64,000 nt of DNA from M3007 sp046329435 (GTDB lineage: Bacteria; Bacteroidota; Bacteroidia; Chitinophagales; Saprospiraceae): positions 186,001-250,000 of the forward strand of contig JAXLUR010000005.1 of assembly GCA_046329435.1 (NCBI GenBank), in the 5' to 3' direction. Below, one piece after another: positions 42,705 to 51,509 of this stretch (positions are counted from its first letter, which is position 1; the number at the start of each line of letters is the position of its first letter). A model generated the notes under the pieces. The model worked only from the letters and a program-made list of their open reading frames with translations. It did no database searches and was not told the DNA's origin. The position numbers and the translations under genes were made by a program.

Positions 42705-43637
42705 TCATTCGTCTGGCTTGCCCCGCGCTTTTTCCCCGACGCGCAGTTTGGCGCTTCGGGCGCGGGAATTGCGTTGAATTTCTTCGCTCATGGGTTCGAT
42801 CGCCTTTTTCGTGATGATGTTCCACGGCCGGGCGATGTTGCCGTAAAAATCTTTTTGTACAATGCCTTCGGGGTCGCCGGTTTTGAAAAAATTCTTGACC
42901 AGCCGGTCCTCGATGGAGTGGTATGTGATGACGGCCAAACGGCCGCCGGGAACAAGCATTTCAAGCGCTTCTTTCAGGAAATCGCATAGTGCGCCCACCT
43001 CGTCGTTTACTTCCATGCGCAGGGCCTGGAATACCTGGGAGAGGTAGCGCCAGCGTTCGCCCATGGCCAGCGACTCGCAGAGGGCCACGAGTTCGCCGGT
43101 GCTGCGGAAGGCTTTTTTTTCACGTTGCTGCACGATGGCCTGCGCCAGGGTGCGGGCATTGCGCACTTCACCGAAATCGCTCAACACCCGCTGCAATTCG
43201 CCGGCAGTGTAGCCATTGAGGATATCGGCCGCGCCGCGTTCGTCCTGCGGGTTCATCCGCATGTCGAGCGCCGCATCGAAGCGGTAACTGAATCCGCGCT
43301 CGGGCGTGTCGATCTGGTAGCTGCTCACACCCAGGTCGGCGAGAATTCCGTCGATTGTGCCCGGCGCCTGGCCTTCCACACGCAGGTGCCTTTTCAGGAA
43401 GCGGAAATTGGCCGCTACGAACACAAAACGGTCCTCTCCTGCGAATGGCGCCTGGCGGGCATTGGCCGCGGCATCGTCGTCCTGGTCAAAAGCGTAAAGG
43501 CGACCTTTGTCGCCCAGCCGGGTCAAAATGGCCCGAGAGTGCCCGCCGCCGCCGAACGTCGCATCCACGTACACCCCGCCGGAGCGGAGTTGCAGGGCTT
43601 CGAGCGATTCGGACAACAAAACGGGATCATGGTACAT
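42705..43637 (-). CDS. rsmH: 16S rRNA (cytosine-1402-N4)-methyltransferase
   Basis: A 310-residue SAM-dependent enzyme methylating C1402 of 16S rRNA. It begins MYHDPVLLSESLEAL with the SAM loop VDATFGGGGHSRAIL (about 24-38), then ILADLGVSSYQIDTPERGFSYR, ERWRYLSQVFQALRMEVN and GRLAVITYHSIEDRLVKNFF, all diagnostic of RsmH/MraW. The 180-bp gap before ftsL and the 101-bp gap after mraZ show no extra gene. Confidence 0.96.
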   Translation of the reverse strand: MYHDPVLLSESLEALQLRSGGVYVDATFGGGGHSRAILTRLGDKGRLYAFDQDDDAAANARQAPFAGEDRFVFVAANFRFLKRHLRVEGQAPGTIDGILADLGVSSYQIDTPERGFSYRFDAALDMRMNPQDERGAADILNGYTAGELQRVLSDFGEVRNARTLAQAIVQQREKKAFRSTGELVALCESLAMGERWRYLSQVFQALRMEVNDEVGALCDFLKEALEMLVPGGRLAVITYHSIEDRLVKNFFKTGDPEGIVQKDFYGNIARPWNIITKKAIEPMSEEIQRNSRARSAKLRVGEKARGKPDE

Positions 43638-43738
43638 ATCTTGACGTTGTGGGTTTCAAGTTGAAAGTTTCAGGCGCTGATTCCCGCAACTCGCCAACAC
43701 AGGTTTTCGTGGTCAATCGGTTCAGGATAGTATTCCGG

Positions 43739-44245
43739 TCAGGCTTTGTTTAAATCTTCCAGGTTTTCGCCGACATCGCCGCCCATCACCTGATTGGCGA
43801 GGTCGGCAAAGTCGTTGGGGTTGATATTCAGCATGGACTGATACACCTCGGGCGCCCAGATTTCAATGCGGTCTTCCATGGAGACAAGGATGGCCTCGTC
43901 GCTCAGACCGGCATAGTCCATAAGCGGTTTTTGCAACAGAATGCGGTCGGCGCTGTCGGTATCCAGGGGATAGGCCCCGAGATAAAAAGAGCGGACGAAC
44001 ATCCGGTTGCGGTCGTTGAAACGGTTGAGGCGGCTGAGGCGGGCTGTGATCTCGTCCCACACGGCTTTGGGATAAAGTGTCAGGCACTTTTCAAAACCGC
44101 GGTTGATCACAAACGAATACCCCTCGCCGCCCTCGGACTTCTCGCCGAGTTGCCGCAGCAGGGCGGTGGGGAGCCTGAGCCGGCCCTTGTTGTCCACCGA
44201 TACCGGGTATTCGCCTATCAGATTCATGCTGTTTATTGCCTTCAT
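43739..44245 (-). CDS. mraZ: Transcriptional regulator MraZ
   Basis: A 168-residue protein with two AbrB-like SpoVT/MraZ repeats: IGEYPVSVDNKGRLRLPTALL (about 11-31) and AYPLDTDSADRILLQKPLMDYAG (about 92-114), the second with a degenerate DxxGR motif. In other bacteria MraZ binds tandem TGGG-type boxes in its own promoter and represses the dcw cluster. The matching boxes are visible immediately upstream. It is longer than E. coli MraZ (152) by a short acidic C-terminal tail. Confidence 0.93.
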   Translation of the reverse strand: MKAINSMNLIGEYPVSVDNKGRLRLPTALLRQLGEKSEGGEGYSFVINRGFEKCLTLYPKAVWDEITARLSRLNRFNDRNRMFVRSFYLGAYPLDTDSADRILLQKPLMDYAGLSDEAILVSMEDRIEIWAPEVYQSMLNINPNDFADLANQVMGGDVGENLEDLNKA

Positions 44246-44275
44246 AGGGTATGGATAGCCCTACCCTATATTCAG

Positions 44276-44313
44276 TGCCACAAATGTACTCGGTTTTTCC
44301 ACATTTTCCCACA
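44276..44313 (-). promoter_or_regulatory. mraZ promoter with phased TGTGG boxes (putative MraZ operator)
   Basis: Read on the minus strand, TGTGGGAAAA (44313-44304) is directly followed by TGTGGAAAAA (44303-44294), and a third TGTGG begins at 44282. Start-to-start spacings are 10 and 21 bp, so all three face the same side of the helix. TACATTTG (44288-44281) is a good -7 element and TTTG (44315-44312) a possible -33 element (23-bp spacing). The ATG is 36 bp downstream. Confidence 0.65.
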
Positions 44314-44579
44314 AAACGACACTTTTGCCCTGTTTTGAAAATAAATTTTTTTATTTAATTTATTAAAATATTGATTTTCAATTTATTATAAAAATTTGCC
44401 CTTGCCTCAAAAACCGGACTGACAACCGCCACGGCCCAGAATCAGGCTTGTTAAAAAGCAGCCGTTGGAAAGATGCGGCCTGAAAACCACCTGAAAAGGG
44501 AAAAATGAAGGAGTAAAACCTGACCGGGTCCGCCCCCGGGGGGAATTTGTGGGAGCCGCTGCGCCAAAACCGGACAGCG

Positions 44580-44593
44580 GTGGGAAAATGTGG
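44580..44593 (+). promoter_or_regulatory. Second GTGGGAAAATGTGG site, opposite orientation
   Basis: The same 14-mer found in the mraZ operator occurs here on the + strand, about 270 bp away; TGTGGGAG at 44548-44555 may be an additional box. The rest of 44314-44604 is an A/T-rich stretch (44335-44400) and G+C-rich filler with a CCGCTG/CAGCGG hairpin; no gene seen. Confidence 0.35.
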
Positions 44594-44604
44594 CGCAGCC
44601 AAAC

Positions 44605-44641
44605 AAAAAGGCGCGCCGGGACAAGTCCCGGGCGCGCCTTT
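44605..44641 (-). terminator. Rho-independent terminator of the large T9SS protein gene
   Basis: Arms 44607-44622 and 44625-44641 pair as AAAGGCGCGCC...GGGAC with one bulge and a two-base loop. On the minus strand the stem is followed by TTTTTGTTT. It lies 24 bp beyond the stop. Confidence 0.9.
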
Positions 44642-44665
44642 CGCCAGTTCAATGCAGCAAAAATC

Positions 44666-47600
44666 CTATCGCACTACCGTCACGTCGCCTCTGAATTTTT
44701 CCGTTGCGCCATCCACCAGTTCCAGTTCGATGGCCCAGATGTACACCCCTGGCATCACGACCTTGCCGTCGTAGCGGCCGTCCCAAATGAGACTGGCGTC
44801 GCCGGGTGTGGCATTTCTCGCCTCATGAATCAGCGTGCCCCAGCGGTCGAAAATCCGCAGGGACGTGACGCGCGCCACTGCCGGACCGAAACTGGGCTCA
44901 AAACGGGCGTTGAAATCGGTGGGCGCCGTGGGTGCAATGGCATTCGGAAAAAATACGTCGATCACCCGACGTACTTCCAGCAACATTTCATCGGCCGCCT
45001 TGCAGCCGTTGGCATCGGTCGCCACCAGACTGTACCGTATTGTGGTCAGCGGCGAGGCAATCGGGGTGAGGCAATCGGCGCAACTGAGATATTCGCTCGT
45101 ATTCCAGGCCAGGGCCAGGGAATCGGTGCTGTTGGTAAAAACCTCGATCAGGATTTCCTCACCCAGCAGAATCGTTGTGTCGCCAGGCAGTTCGACGAGC
45201 AATTCGGGCGGCCCCGGCACTATGACGGTGCTGTCTTTCAAACAGCCGTATATGTCCTGCACCTGCAAATCGTACGCGCCGGCGCTCAGGCCTTCGTATT
45301 GGGTGGCGGCACTGAACCCTCCATCGCCCAGGGCGTAGAGCAAGGTACTATCGTTGCTGGCGATCAGAATTGCGCCGTTGCTTTCGCCAAAACAACGCAC
45401 AGAGTCGGCCGTTACGCCAAATTCGATGGGCGGGTAGGCCACCACCTGCGCACTCGCAGTTTTCGTACAGTCGGAGGCGTCGGTCAGCGTCACAGAATAG
45501 GTACCGGCCGGCAGGTTGTCGATACTCGGGCCGGTCTGCCCGGGCAGGTTCCAGGCATAGCTGTATGGCGGCGTACCACCATTGCCGGTCGCCGTCACCA
45601 CGCCCTCGGTTTGTCCGCCACAAGTCGGCGTTTCATCCAGGGCCAGGAACAATGCGGGCAGCACGTTGAGGCTGACGGTATGGGTGGAGTCGCAGCCGTT
45701 GGCGGCCGTAAAAGTCATTCGATACACCCCGCTTGACGACTGCGGTTGCCCGAAAATGGGCACCGATTCGCCGTTGCAGATGGTCAGGCTTTGCGCCGTG
45801 GCAAATGTGTCTTTGGGCATTACTGTGACCATCACCGTGGAGTCGCAACCTGTGATGGCCGACAGGAAGAAGGTCTTTTGGTCGCCTGGCAGCAGGTTGA
45901 AACCGTTGTAGGGCAGCGTTTCGCCCAGGCACACAGCGGTGTCCACCTGTATCTGGAAGGTTCCGACTGTGGTGCCGTGCACGCGCACCGTCACCGTCGA
46001 ATCGCAGCCTTGCAGGGTTTGCAGGAAAAAGGTTTTTATGGAGTCGGGGGCAATGTCCACACCGTTCCAGTTGACCGTCCGGCCATAACATACCGTTGTA
46101 TCGATTGCATAGTTAAACGTATCATTTACAGCCAGATACAAGGTGTCAAAACTTTGGCAGCCATTGGCAAAACTGGCGTGCAGCGCAATCGTGCCTGAAC
46201 TGGGCAAAGCGGCGCTGACGTTCGGGCAGGTCGGGCAATCGACGGCATTAGCGGGGGTCCACTGGTAAAAATCAAAACCGCTTTCCGCCAGCGCCACTGT
46301 TTCGCCCTGGCAGATCACCCGGTCGGGGCCGATCTGCGCCACCGTGTTGCTGTCGATGCCAACCACAATGGTATCGGTCTGCACAATGCCGCAGATGTCG
46401 GTGATGGCCACCGCAAATGTGCCGGCGTCGGGCGCCGTAAAACTGTCGCCGGCCGAACCATCCTGCCACTGCCAGCTCACATAATCCTGCCCGGAAGCGT
46501 CGAGGGCCAGCGTGGCATTGTCGCAGATCAGGGTATCGGGGCCGAGGTCGAGCACAGGCGGGTTGTAGGCATAGACAAAGCTGACGATGTTGTTGGTAAA
46601 CTGGCACTCGCCTACCGCCGTGACCGGAAAGTCGGCCGCCAGGTTGTAAGGCGGCGCCTGGGAATGGTCGTCGTTGAGCACCAGAAATACCGAATCATTG
46701 GCAATTCTGGGAATCCTGAACGTAAAAGTCCGGCAGCTGTCTTTTTGCAGGTCGAAACCCAGCGGCGCGGCACCCACCCAGGGCGCGGCGGTGAACTGCG
46801 GATTGGCGGTGTAAACGGAGATTGGCGTCTGGGGCGGCAATACATTGTCGCCAGTGTTGCAAAGAGAGAGCGTTATGTCGAGCGAATCGCCCACACAAAC
46901 CACATTTTGGAAAGTGAGCACCCCGTCGGGTGAAGGGAAGGTGGGATTGAAATACTGGTTCAGGAACGAGTTCATCCGCAGGCTGTCGCCTATGATGTGC
47001 GGGTTCTGCTGATAAACCGGCACACTCAGGTCATCATTGATATTGGTGTTGAAATAGGCATGCTGGTTCCACACCTTTCGCGAAGCGATGCCCGGCGACC
47101 CCACGGCTTCATAAGCCACGATACTGCCCGAATACGGTGGCATTCCCATGCCGTAGGTCGGTCCGCCGCACTGGATAACGATCTCGGTCTGGCCGTCGGC
47201 GTCCACGTCGAGTACCAGCGGGTTTTCAATATGGGTTTCGGAAGCGCAATCGTCCTGGTACTTGATTTGCCCGGTAGCGCCTTCGAGCACCTGCAGGTAG
47301 GTCATGCCGCGATAGATAACGTCGGCGGAGCCGTCGCCGCAAAAGTCGAACACACTGGAGCAGGTGATGGAGGAAAGGTCGTTGGTCTGGCGTATCCACA
47401 TGACCGAAAAATCGTTGCGCAGAGCGTACAGGCGTGGATAGCCGACAAAACTGAGTTCAAGTTTGCCGTCGCCGTTGAGGTCGGCGATATTGACACGCGA
47501 AGCGCCTTCGACCCAGTTGTTGAGCAATTGAAATTGCCGCAGAATGGTCGGGGTCTGGATATCCCAGCAGTAAACGTAGTTCTGCAGTCCTCTTTTCCCC

Positions 47601-48550
47601 TGTACAATGGCATCCAGATCGCCGTCGCCATCGAAATCGGCTACACTGGTAAATCCGTCGGTAAACGGCGCTGCGGCCGTCACGCGGGGCGTTACGGTGC
47701 CGGCGACGAGATCGACCGACAAGACCTGATTGCCGGCCACGATTTCCAGGCCGTCGCAGTCGGGGCAAAAGTTGTCGGGCAATGCATCGATGGCAACAGG
47801 CGAGCAGAACGAAAATCCGTTGGCGACGCGTGCGGGGTGTTCTCCCGCCGACACAGAGGGGCCGCCTTCGGCCAGCAGGGCGCCGGTTTGGCCGCTGAAT
47901 ACCTGGTTGCCAATGTTGATTTCCGGGTTTCCGTCGTGGTCAAAGTCGGCAATGTTGGGCACTGCAAAGCGATACCGCTGGTCGTAGCCGACGATACCCG
48001 GGCTGGTCCATTTCAAGGCGCCGGTGTGGGAATAACAGCGGATGAAGCGGTCGTTGCCGATCAGGATAAACTCGCCGAAGCCGTCGTTGTCGAGGTCGGC
48101 CATTGCGGGGGCGGTGCCGCCGGGCAGCACTGTCGGGCTCATGATCGTGGCCTTGGTGGCGCCTGTTGCGCCATCGACAATATAAATTTCGCTGTTTTCC
48201 ACATGATAGGTCACAATCTCGGGCACCCCGTCGCCGTCCATATCGCCGGCAACCATGGGCGAGTAGGTGCCTGTTTCGACCTGGGCCGTCCACTGCACCC
48301 CAAGCGAAATCTGGTTGCAGGGCGGCAGGTAAGAGCAATCGGCGTTGCAGGTGGTGTAATAAAAATCAGCGCAGTTGCCCTGGCAGGTGCAGTCTGGATC
48401 GAAGCAGTCGATCAACCCGTCGCCATCGTCGTCGGCGCCATTGTCACAGTCTTCAACGGCTTGGGAAAATGCCAGGAAAGGCAGAAAAAGGAAAGCAAAA
48501 AAGGTAATAATAGCGGCGTTGCGCCAGGGTGAGTAAGGGCGTTTTACCAT
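44666..48550 (-). CDS. Large T9SS type B cell-surface protein (FG-GAP/VCBS, SprB repeat, CHU_C domain)
   Basis: A 1294-residue protein. A signal peptide (about 10-30, AAIITFFAFLFLPFLAFSQA) is followed by an Asp-rich Ca-binding motif (DCDNGADDDGDGLIDCFDPDC). Then come FG-GAP/VCBS-type propeller blades (VAGDMDGDGVPEIV, MADLDNDGFGEFI, VADFDGDGDLDAIV, IADLNGDGKLEL), PKD/Ig-like modules with GCDSTVTV repeats, and one SprB-type repeat (GGTPPYSYAWNLPGQTG). The last ~90 residues, from VIDVFFPNAIAPT to FRGDVTVVR, are a gliding-motility/CHU_C type B sorting domain. It is surface-displayed or secreted, probably adhesive. The start at 48550 is the ATG nearest the signal peptide. Confidence 0.88.
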   Translation of the reverse strand: MVKRPYSPWRNAAIITFFAFLFLPFLAFSQAVEDCDNGADDDGDGLIDCFDPDCTCQGNCADFYYTTCNADCSYLPPCNQISLGVQWTAQVETGTYSPMVAGDMDGDGVPEIVTYHVENSEIYIVDGATGATKATIMSPTVLPGGTAPAMADLDNDGFGEFILIGNDRFIRCYSHTGALKWTSPGIVGYDQRYRFAVPNIADFDHDGNPEINIGNQVFSGQTGALLAEGGPSVSAGEHPARVANGFSFCSPVAIDALPDNFCPDCDGLEIVAGNQVLSVDLVAGTVTPRVTAAAPFTDGFTSVADFDGDGDLDAIVQGKRGLQNYVYCWDIQTPTILRQFQLLNNWVEGASRVNIADLNGDGKLELSFVGYPRLYALRNDFSVMWIRQTNDLSSITCSSVFDFCGDGSADVIYRGMTYLQVLEGATGQIKYQDDCASETHIENPLVLDVDADGQTEIVIQCGGPTYGMGMPPYSGSIVAYEAVGSPGIASRKVWNQHAYFNTNINDDLSVPVYQQNPHIIGDSLRMNSFLNQYFNPTFPSPDGVLTFQNVVCVGDSLDITLSLCNTGDNVLPPQTPISVYTANPQFTAAPWVGAAPLGFDLQKDSCRTFTFRIPRIANDSVFLVLNDDHSQAPPYNLAADFPVTAVGECQFTNNIVSFVYAYNPPVLDLGPDTLICDNATLALDASGQDYVSWQWQDGSAGDSFTAPDAGTFAVAITDICGIVQTDTIVVGIDSNTVAQIGPDRVICQGETVALAESGFDFYQWTPANAVDCPTCPNVSAALPSSGTIALHASFANGCQSFDTLYLAVNDTFNYAIDTTVCYGRTVNWNGVDIAPDSIKTFFLQTLQGCDSTVTVRVHGTTVGTFQIQVDTAVCLGETLPYNGFNLLPGDQKTFFLSAITGCDSTVMVTVMPKDTFATAQSLTICNGESVPIFGQPQSSSGVYRMTFTAANGCDSTHTVSLNVLPALFLALDETPTCGGQTEGVVTATGNGGTPPYSYAWNLPGQTGPSIDNLPAGTYSVTLTDASDCTKTASAQVVAYPPIEFGVTADSVRCFGESNGAILIASNDSTLLYALGDGGFSAATQYEGLSAGAYDLQVQDIYGCLKDSTVIVPGPPELLVELPGDTTILLGEEILIEVFTNSTDSLALAWNTSEYLSCADCLTPIASPLTTIRYSLVATDANGCKAADEMLLEVRRVIDVFFPNAIAPTAPTDFNARFEPSFGPAVARVTSLRIFDRWGTLIHEARNATPGDASLIWDGRYDGKVVMPGVYIWAIELELVDGATEKFRGDVTVVR

Positions 48551-48751
48551 GGTGGAAGGGTCGGTTGGTTTTGTCCGGCCAATGAAACGGAGGCGCACGG
48601 GCTTTCTTTTACCCGGCAGCGCGATTAACAATGCGTTAAGGGTGCGAGACTATGGCGGGAAAAACCAGAAAACGGAGAAGATTAGGAAGAAAACGGCTAA
48701 CAGGCCGACAGGGCAAAATTCATGATTTTTTTTAAAATCTGTTTGCGTCCC

Positions 48752-49339
48752 TCACTTCTTTTCCAAAATCACAAATACCTCCGTGCCGATCCTCGGCGCT
48801 ACGGAGTTGTAACAGGGCGCGAGGGTTTTAATGGTAAAATGAGGGGCGAACAAGGCTGCATATTCTTCCCTGTTGCCTCCAAAAGGCGGGCCGCCTTCAA
48901 ATTCGCGATCGAAAAGGACGCCGGCCAGACGCCCGCCCGGGGCCAGTAAACCTTTCATTTTCAGCACATAAGCAGGTCGAAGCACGGGTTCGATGGCACA
49001 AAAAAAGGTTTGTTCGAGTATCAGATCGTACTGGCCCTCGTGCTCAAAAAAATCGCCGCACACCAGTTGGAGCCGATCGGACCAATCGCCGTTCAGGTCT
49101 GCTTCGAAACGCTGTCGCATGATCTCGACAGCCGTCGGCGCAATATCCAGCAGGGTGATATTGCCAAACCCGTGTTCGAGTAAAAACCTGGCTTCGTAGC
49201 CATTCCCGCAACCCGGAATCAGCACCCGCATGGCCGGGCGCAATGCCTGCGGGATTTGCAAACAATACTCGTACAGCGGCGGCGAAGCCGTGCGCAAATC
49301 CCAGCCGGTCTGGCCGTTTTTCCATCGTTCATCCCACAT
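48752..49339 (-). CDS. SAM-dependent methyltransferase, TPMT family
   Basis: A 195-residue methyltransferase. It begins MWDERWKNGQTGWDL, typical of thiopurine S-methyltransferase-like enzymes, with the SAM loop VLIPGCGNGYEARFL (about 38-52), LLDIAPTAVEIM and CGDFFEHEGQYDLILEQTFFCAI. Bacterial homologues methylate thiols, selenium/tellurium compounds or halide ions. The nearby sulfur module makes sulfide or thiol detoxification conceivable, but this is inference. The start at 49339 is preferred to the 49447 extension, which has no family similarity. Confidence 0.88.
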   Translation of the reverse strand: MWDERWKNGQTGWDLRTASPPLYEYCLQIPQALRPAMRVLIPGCGNGYEARFLLEHGFGNITLLDIAPTAVEIMRQRFEADLNGDWSDRLQLVCGDFFEHEGQYDLILEQTFFCAIEPVLRPAYVLKMKGLLAPGGRLAGVLFDREFEGGPPFGGNREEYAALFAPHFTIKTLAPCYNSVAPRIGTEVFVILEKK

Positions 49340-49422
49340 AGAGGCTTTTATCGCCGTCTGCAAGCCTGGAGTTTGGTCGTTCAAATCGCAGATATTTTGC
49401 GCAAATATACGCAGTGCAACCG

Positions 49423-49529
49423 TAGCGCCGACCTTCCACGTTGGCAAACAAACGCAATCAGGAATTGTGATCTCCCCTGTTGAGCGGTATTCCTCCGTGG
49501 CAGTTGCCGGCCCTTAGAGTCGGCGCTAC
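49423..49529. repeat. Inverted repeat with 11-bp perfect core (GTAGCGCCGAC)
   Basis: GTAGCGCCGAC at 49423-49433 and GTCGGCGCTAC at 49519-49529 form perfect arms; a looser GGCAA/TTGCC pairing lies inside. The element fills the space between sqr and the methyltransferase gene. Confidence 0.7.
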
Positions 49530-49536
49530 AGGTGCG

Positions 49537-50730
49537 TTACATCCGGCCCTGCAAAATCTGGTGCCAGTACAGCCAGGGCAGGATATACCGCTTCAGCACC
49601 CACATCGTCCAGCGTTCTTTCGACTGGTCGAAGGGAAAAGTTTCCGTCGGCTTGTTGTCGTAGTCGAATTCGGCCAGCATCAGTTTGCCGTAACCGGTCA
49701 CGATCGGGCAGGAACTGTACCCGGTATAACGGGCAGCGGGCTCGGCGCCGGCCATGACGGCCAGCAGGTTGGCGACCAGCACGGGCGCTTGTTTGCGCAC
49801 GGCTGCGCCGGTTTTGGAGTTGGGTGTCCCGGAGGCATCACCCAGCGCGAAAATATTGGGGTATTTGTTGTGGCGCAGGGAGAACTTGTCCACATCCACC
49901 CAGCCGGCTTCATTGGCCAGCGGGCTGCTGCGGATAAAATCGGGTGCGCTTTGCGGCGGCGTCACGTGCAGCATATCGAAATGCCTGGTTTCCTCGCTGA
50001 CCGAACCGTCGGGCGCCGTTACCTTGAAGGTAGCCAGATGGCCCGGCCCGTCAACCTTGATCAGGTCGTGTTTGAAATACAGGCCGATTTTGTACCGTTC
50101 AGCCACTTTGCGAAGGGTTTTTGCATATTTTTCAATACCGAAAATCACCCCCCCGGCCGTACAGAATTCCATTTTGACTTTGTCGGTCTTGCCATGACGG
50201 CGCAGGTAATCGCCTGCCAGGTACATGATTTTTTGCGGGGCGCCGCCACATTTGACGGCTGTGCCCGGCGCAGTAAACATGGCGGTTTGGCCATCATTCA
50301 AACTTTGCAGGCACTCGTAGGTGTAAGGGGCTGTGTGTACCGAATAATTGCTGCACACCCCGTTTTTGCCCAGGGTGTCGGTCAGTCCTTCCACTTGGTT
50401 CCAGTTGAGCTGAATACCGGGGCATACGATCAGGTAATCGTAAGCAATCACATCGCCCTTGCGGGTCGTCACGGTGTTTTGTTCGGGCTGGAACGTTGCC
50501 ACGGCATCCCTGATCCAGGTAGCGCCTTTCGGAATAAAATCGGCTTCGTTGCGGATCGTGTCCTGAATATCATAGGCGCCGCCGCCCACGAGCGTCCATG
50601 CGGGCTGGTAGTAGTGTTTATCGGAAGGCTCGATGATACCAATATCGAGTTTGCTGTTTTTGAGCAATAATTTGGAAGCGGTGGACAATCCGGCGTTGCC
50701 GCCCCCGACAATGAGGATTTGGTGTTTCAT
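49537..50730 (-). CDS. sqr: Sulfide:quinone oxidoreductase, type II (mitochondrial SQOR-like)
   Basis: A 397-residue flavoprotein that oxidises sulfide and passes electrons to quinone at the inner membrane. FAD is bound by ILIVGGGNAGLSTASKLL (5-22) and by NIFALGD (about 292-298). The two redox cysteines expected in type II enzymes are present: Cys161 in AVKCGGAPQKIMYL and Cys341 in GYSSCPIVTGYGKLMLAEFDY. The following ETFPFDQSKERW closely resembles the end of human SQOR. An amphipathic C-terminus (MWVLKRYILPWLYW) would anchor it to the membrane. ATG at 50730 is set by the dinucleotide fold. It is divergent from two YeeE-type genes. Confidence 0.9.
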   Translation of the reverse strand: MKHQILIVGGGNAGLSTASKLLLKNSKLDIGIIEPSDKHYYQPAWTLVGGGAYDIQDTIRNEADFIPKGATWIRDAVATFQPEQNTVTTRKGDVIAYDYLIVCPGIQLNWNQVEGLTDTLGKNGVCSNYSVHTAPYTYECLQSLNDGQTAMFTAPGTAVKCGGAPQKIMYLAGDYLRRHGKTDKVKMEFCTAGGVIFGIEKYAKTLRKVAERYKIGLYFKHDLIKVDGPGHLATFKVTAPDGSVSEETRHFDMLHVTPPQSAPDFIRSSPLANEAGWVDVDKFSLRHNKYPNIFALGDASGTPNSKTGAAVRKQAPVLVANLLAVMAGAEPAARYTGYSSCPIVTGYGKLMLAEFDYDNKPTETFPFDQSKERWTMWVLKRYILPWLYWHQILQGRM

Positions 50731-50766
50731 GACAGGCAGTGTTTTTATCAAATCTTTACTGCGCTA

Positions 50767-50796
50767 CAAAGCTAGCGGCATATTCTGCCTGCCAAA
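50767..50796 (-). promoter_or_regulatory. Predicted sqr promoter
   Basis: On the minus strand TTTG (50796-50793) and TAGCTTTG (50774-50767) are separated by 18 bp, close to the Bacteroidota consensus TTTG-N19-21-TAnnTTTG. The expected transcription start lies near 50760, giving a ~30-nt leader. Confidence 0.6.
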
Positions 50797-50818
50797 TTGT
50801 ACTAAAGTCAGATTCATT

Positions 50819-50834
50819 TGTGATAATCATCACA
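50819..50834. promoter_or_regulatory. CRP/FNR-type operator between sqr and yeeE-like genes
   Basis: TGTGATAATCATCACA matches the CRP consensus TGTGA-N6-TCACA perfectly and is the only such palindrome noticed in the window. It is centred about 66 bp upstream of the predicted sqr start and about 43 bp upstream of a start suggested by TATCTTAG (50857-50864) for the + strand gene. Both positions suit activation by a CRP/FNR-family protein. Regulator identity is unknown. Confidence 0.65.
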
Positions 50835-50897
50835 TTTTTTCAGCTTTCGGCGCTCCTATCTTAGCCGCATCTTTCAACAAGCCTTCTTTACAAGATT

Positions 50898-51491
50898 ATG
50901 GCACCTCAATTTTTGATCGATTTTCTCAACTGGGTCAGCCAGCCCTGGCCTTGGTACGCAGCCGGCCCGATTCTGGCGCTGATCATGTTTATTTTGCTCT
51001 GGTTTGGCCACGAATTCGGCATCTCTGAAAATTTCAGGCTGATGTGCGCTGCCGACGGCGCCGATGAAATGAACGAATTTTTCAAAATCAACTGGCAGGC
51101 CGGCGAATGGAACCTGCTGGTCGCGCTCGGAGCAGTATTCGGCGGTTACCTGGCTTCACATTACCTGACGGGCCCCGAGGGCAACCTGGCGCACATTTCC
51201 GATGCTACCGTTGAAAGTTTGCGGCAAATGGGCATCGCCATCGAACAGGGGCACGTTCCGCTGGTACCGGCTTTTATCTCCTGGGAGTCCATTTTTACGT
51301 GGCAGAGCCTGCTGGTGATTGCCGGCGGCGGTATTCTTGTCGGGTTTGGCGCCCGTTACGCAGGCGGTTGTACTTCCGGCCACGCCATCAGCGGGCTGTC
51401 GGCCCTGCAGTTGCCGTCGCTGATCGCCGTTATCGGTTTTTTCCTCGGCGGCTTGTTTATGACTTACGTCGTGTTCCCCCTTATTTTCTAA
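50898..51491 (+). CDS. YeeE/YedE-family sulfur transport protein, first subunit
   Basis: A 197-residue membrane protein. It has an N-terminal TM (about 20-39, AGPILALIMFILLWFGHEFG), a middle TM (about 76-92), and a C-terminal pair with the hallmark GFGARYAGGCTSGHAISGLSAL (about 151-172). In TsuA/YeeE this loop carries a conserved Cys that contacts thiosulfate. It forms one half of the family's usual two-half architecture; the following gene supplies the other. Transport of thiosulfate or another sulfur species linked to sulfide oxidation is inferred. Confidence 0.85.
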   Translation: MAPQFLIDFLNWVSQPWPWYAAGPILALIMFILLWFGHEFGISENFRLMCAADGADEMNEFFKINWQAGEWNLLVALGAVFGGYLASHYLTGPEGNLAHISDATVESLRQMGIAIEQGHVPLVPAFISWESIFTWQSLLVIAGGGILVGFGARYAGGCTSGHAISGLSALQLPSLIAVIGFFLGGLFMTYVVFPLIF

Positions 51492-51509
51492 TGTAAATAC
51501 CTGTCTATC

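Noticed and set aside
46997..48532. 511-codon + strand frame opposite the large T9SS protein
   Set aside because: Antisense shadow of the repeat-rich FG-GAP/PKD coding region; V/G/D/A-rich translation without domains.
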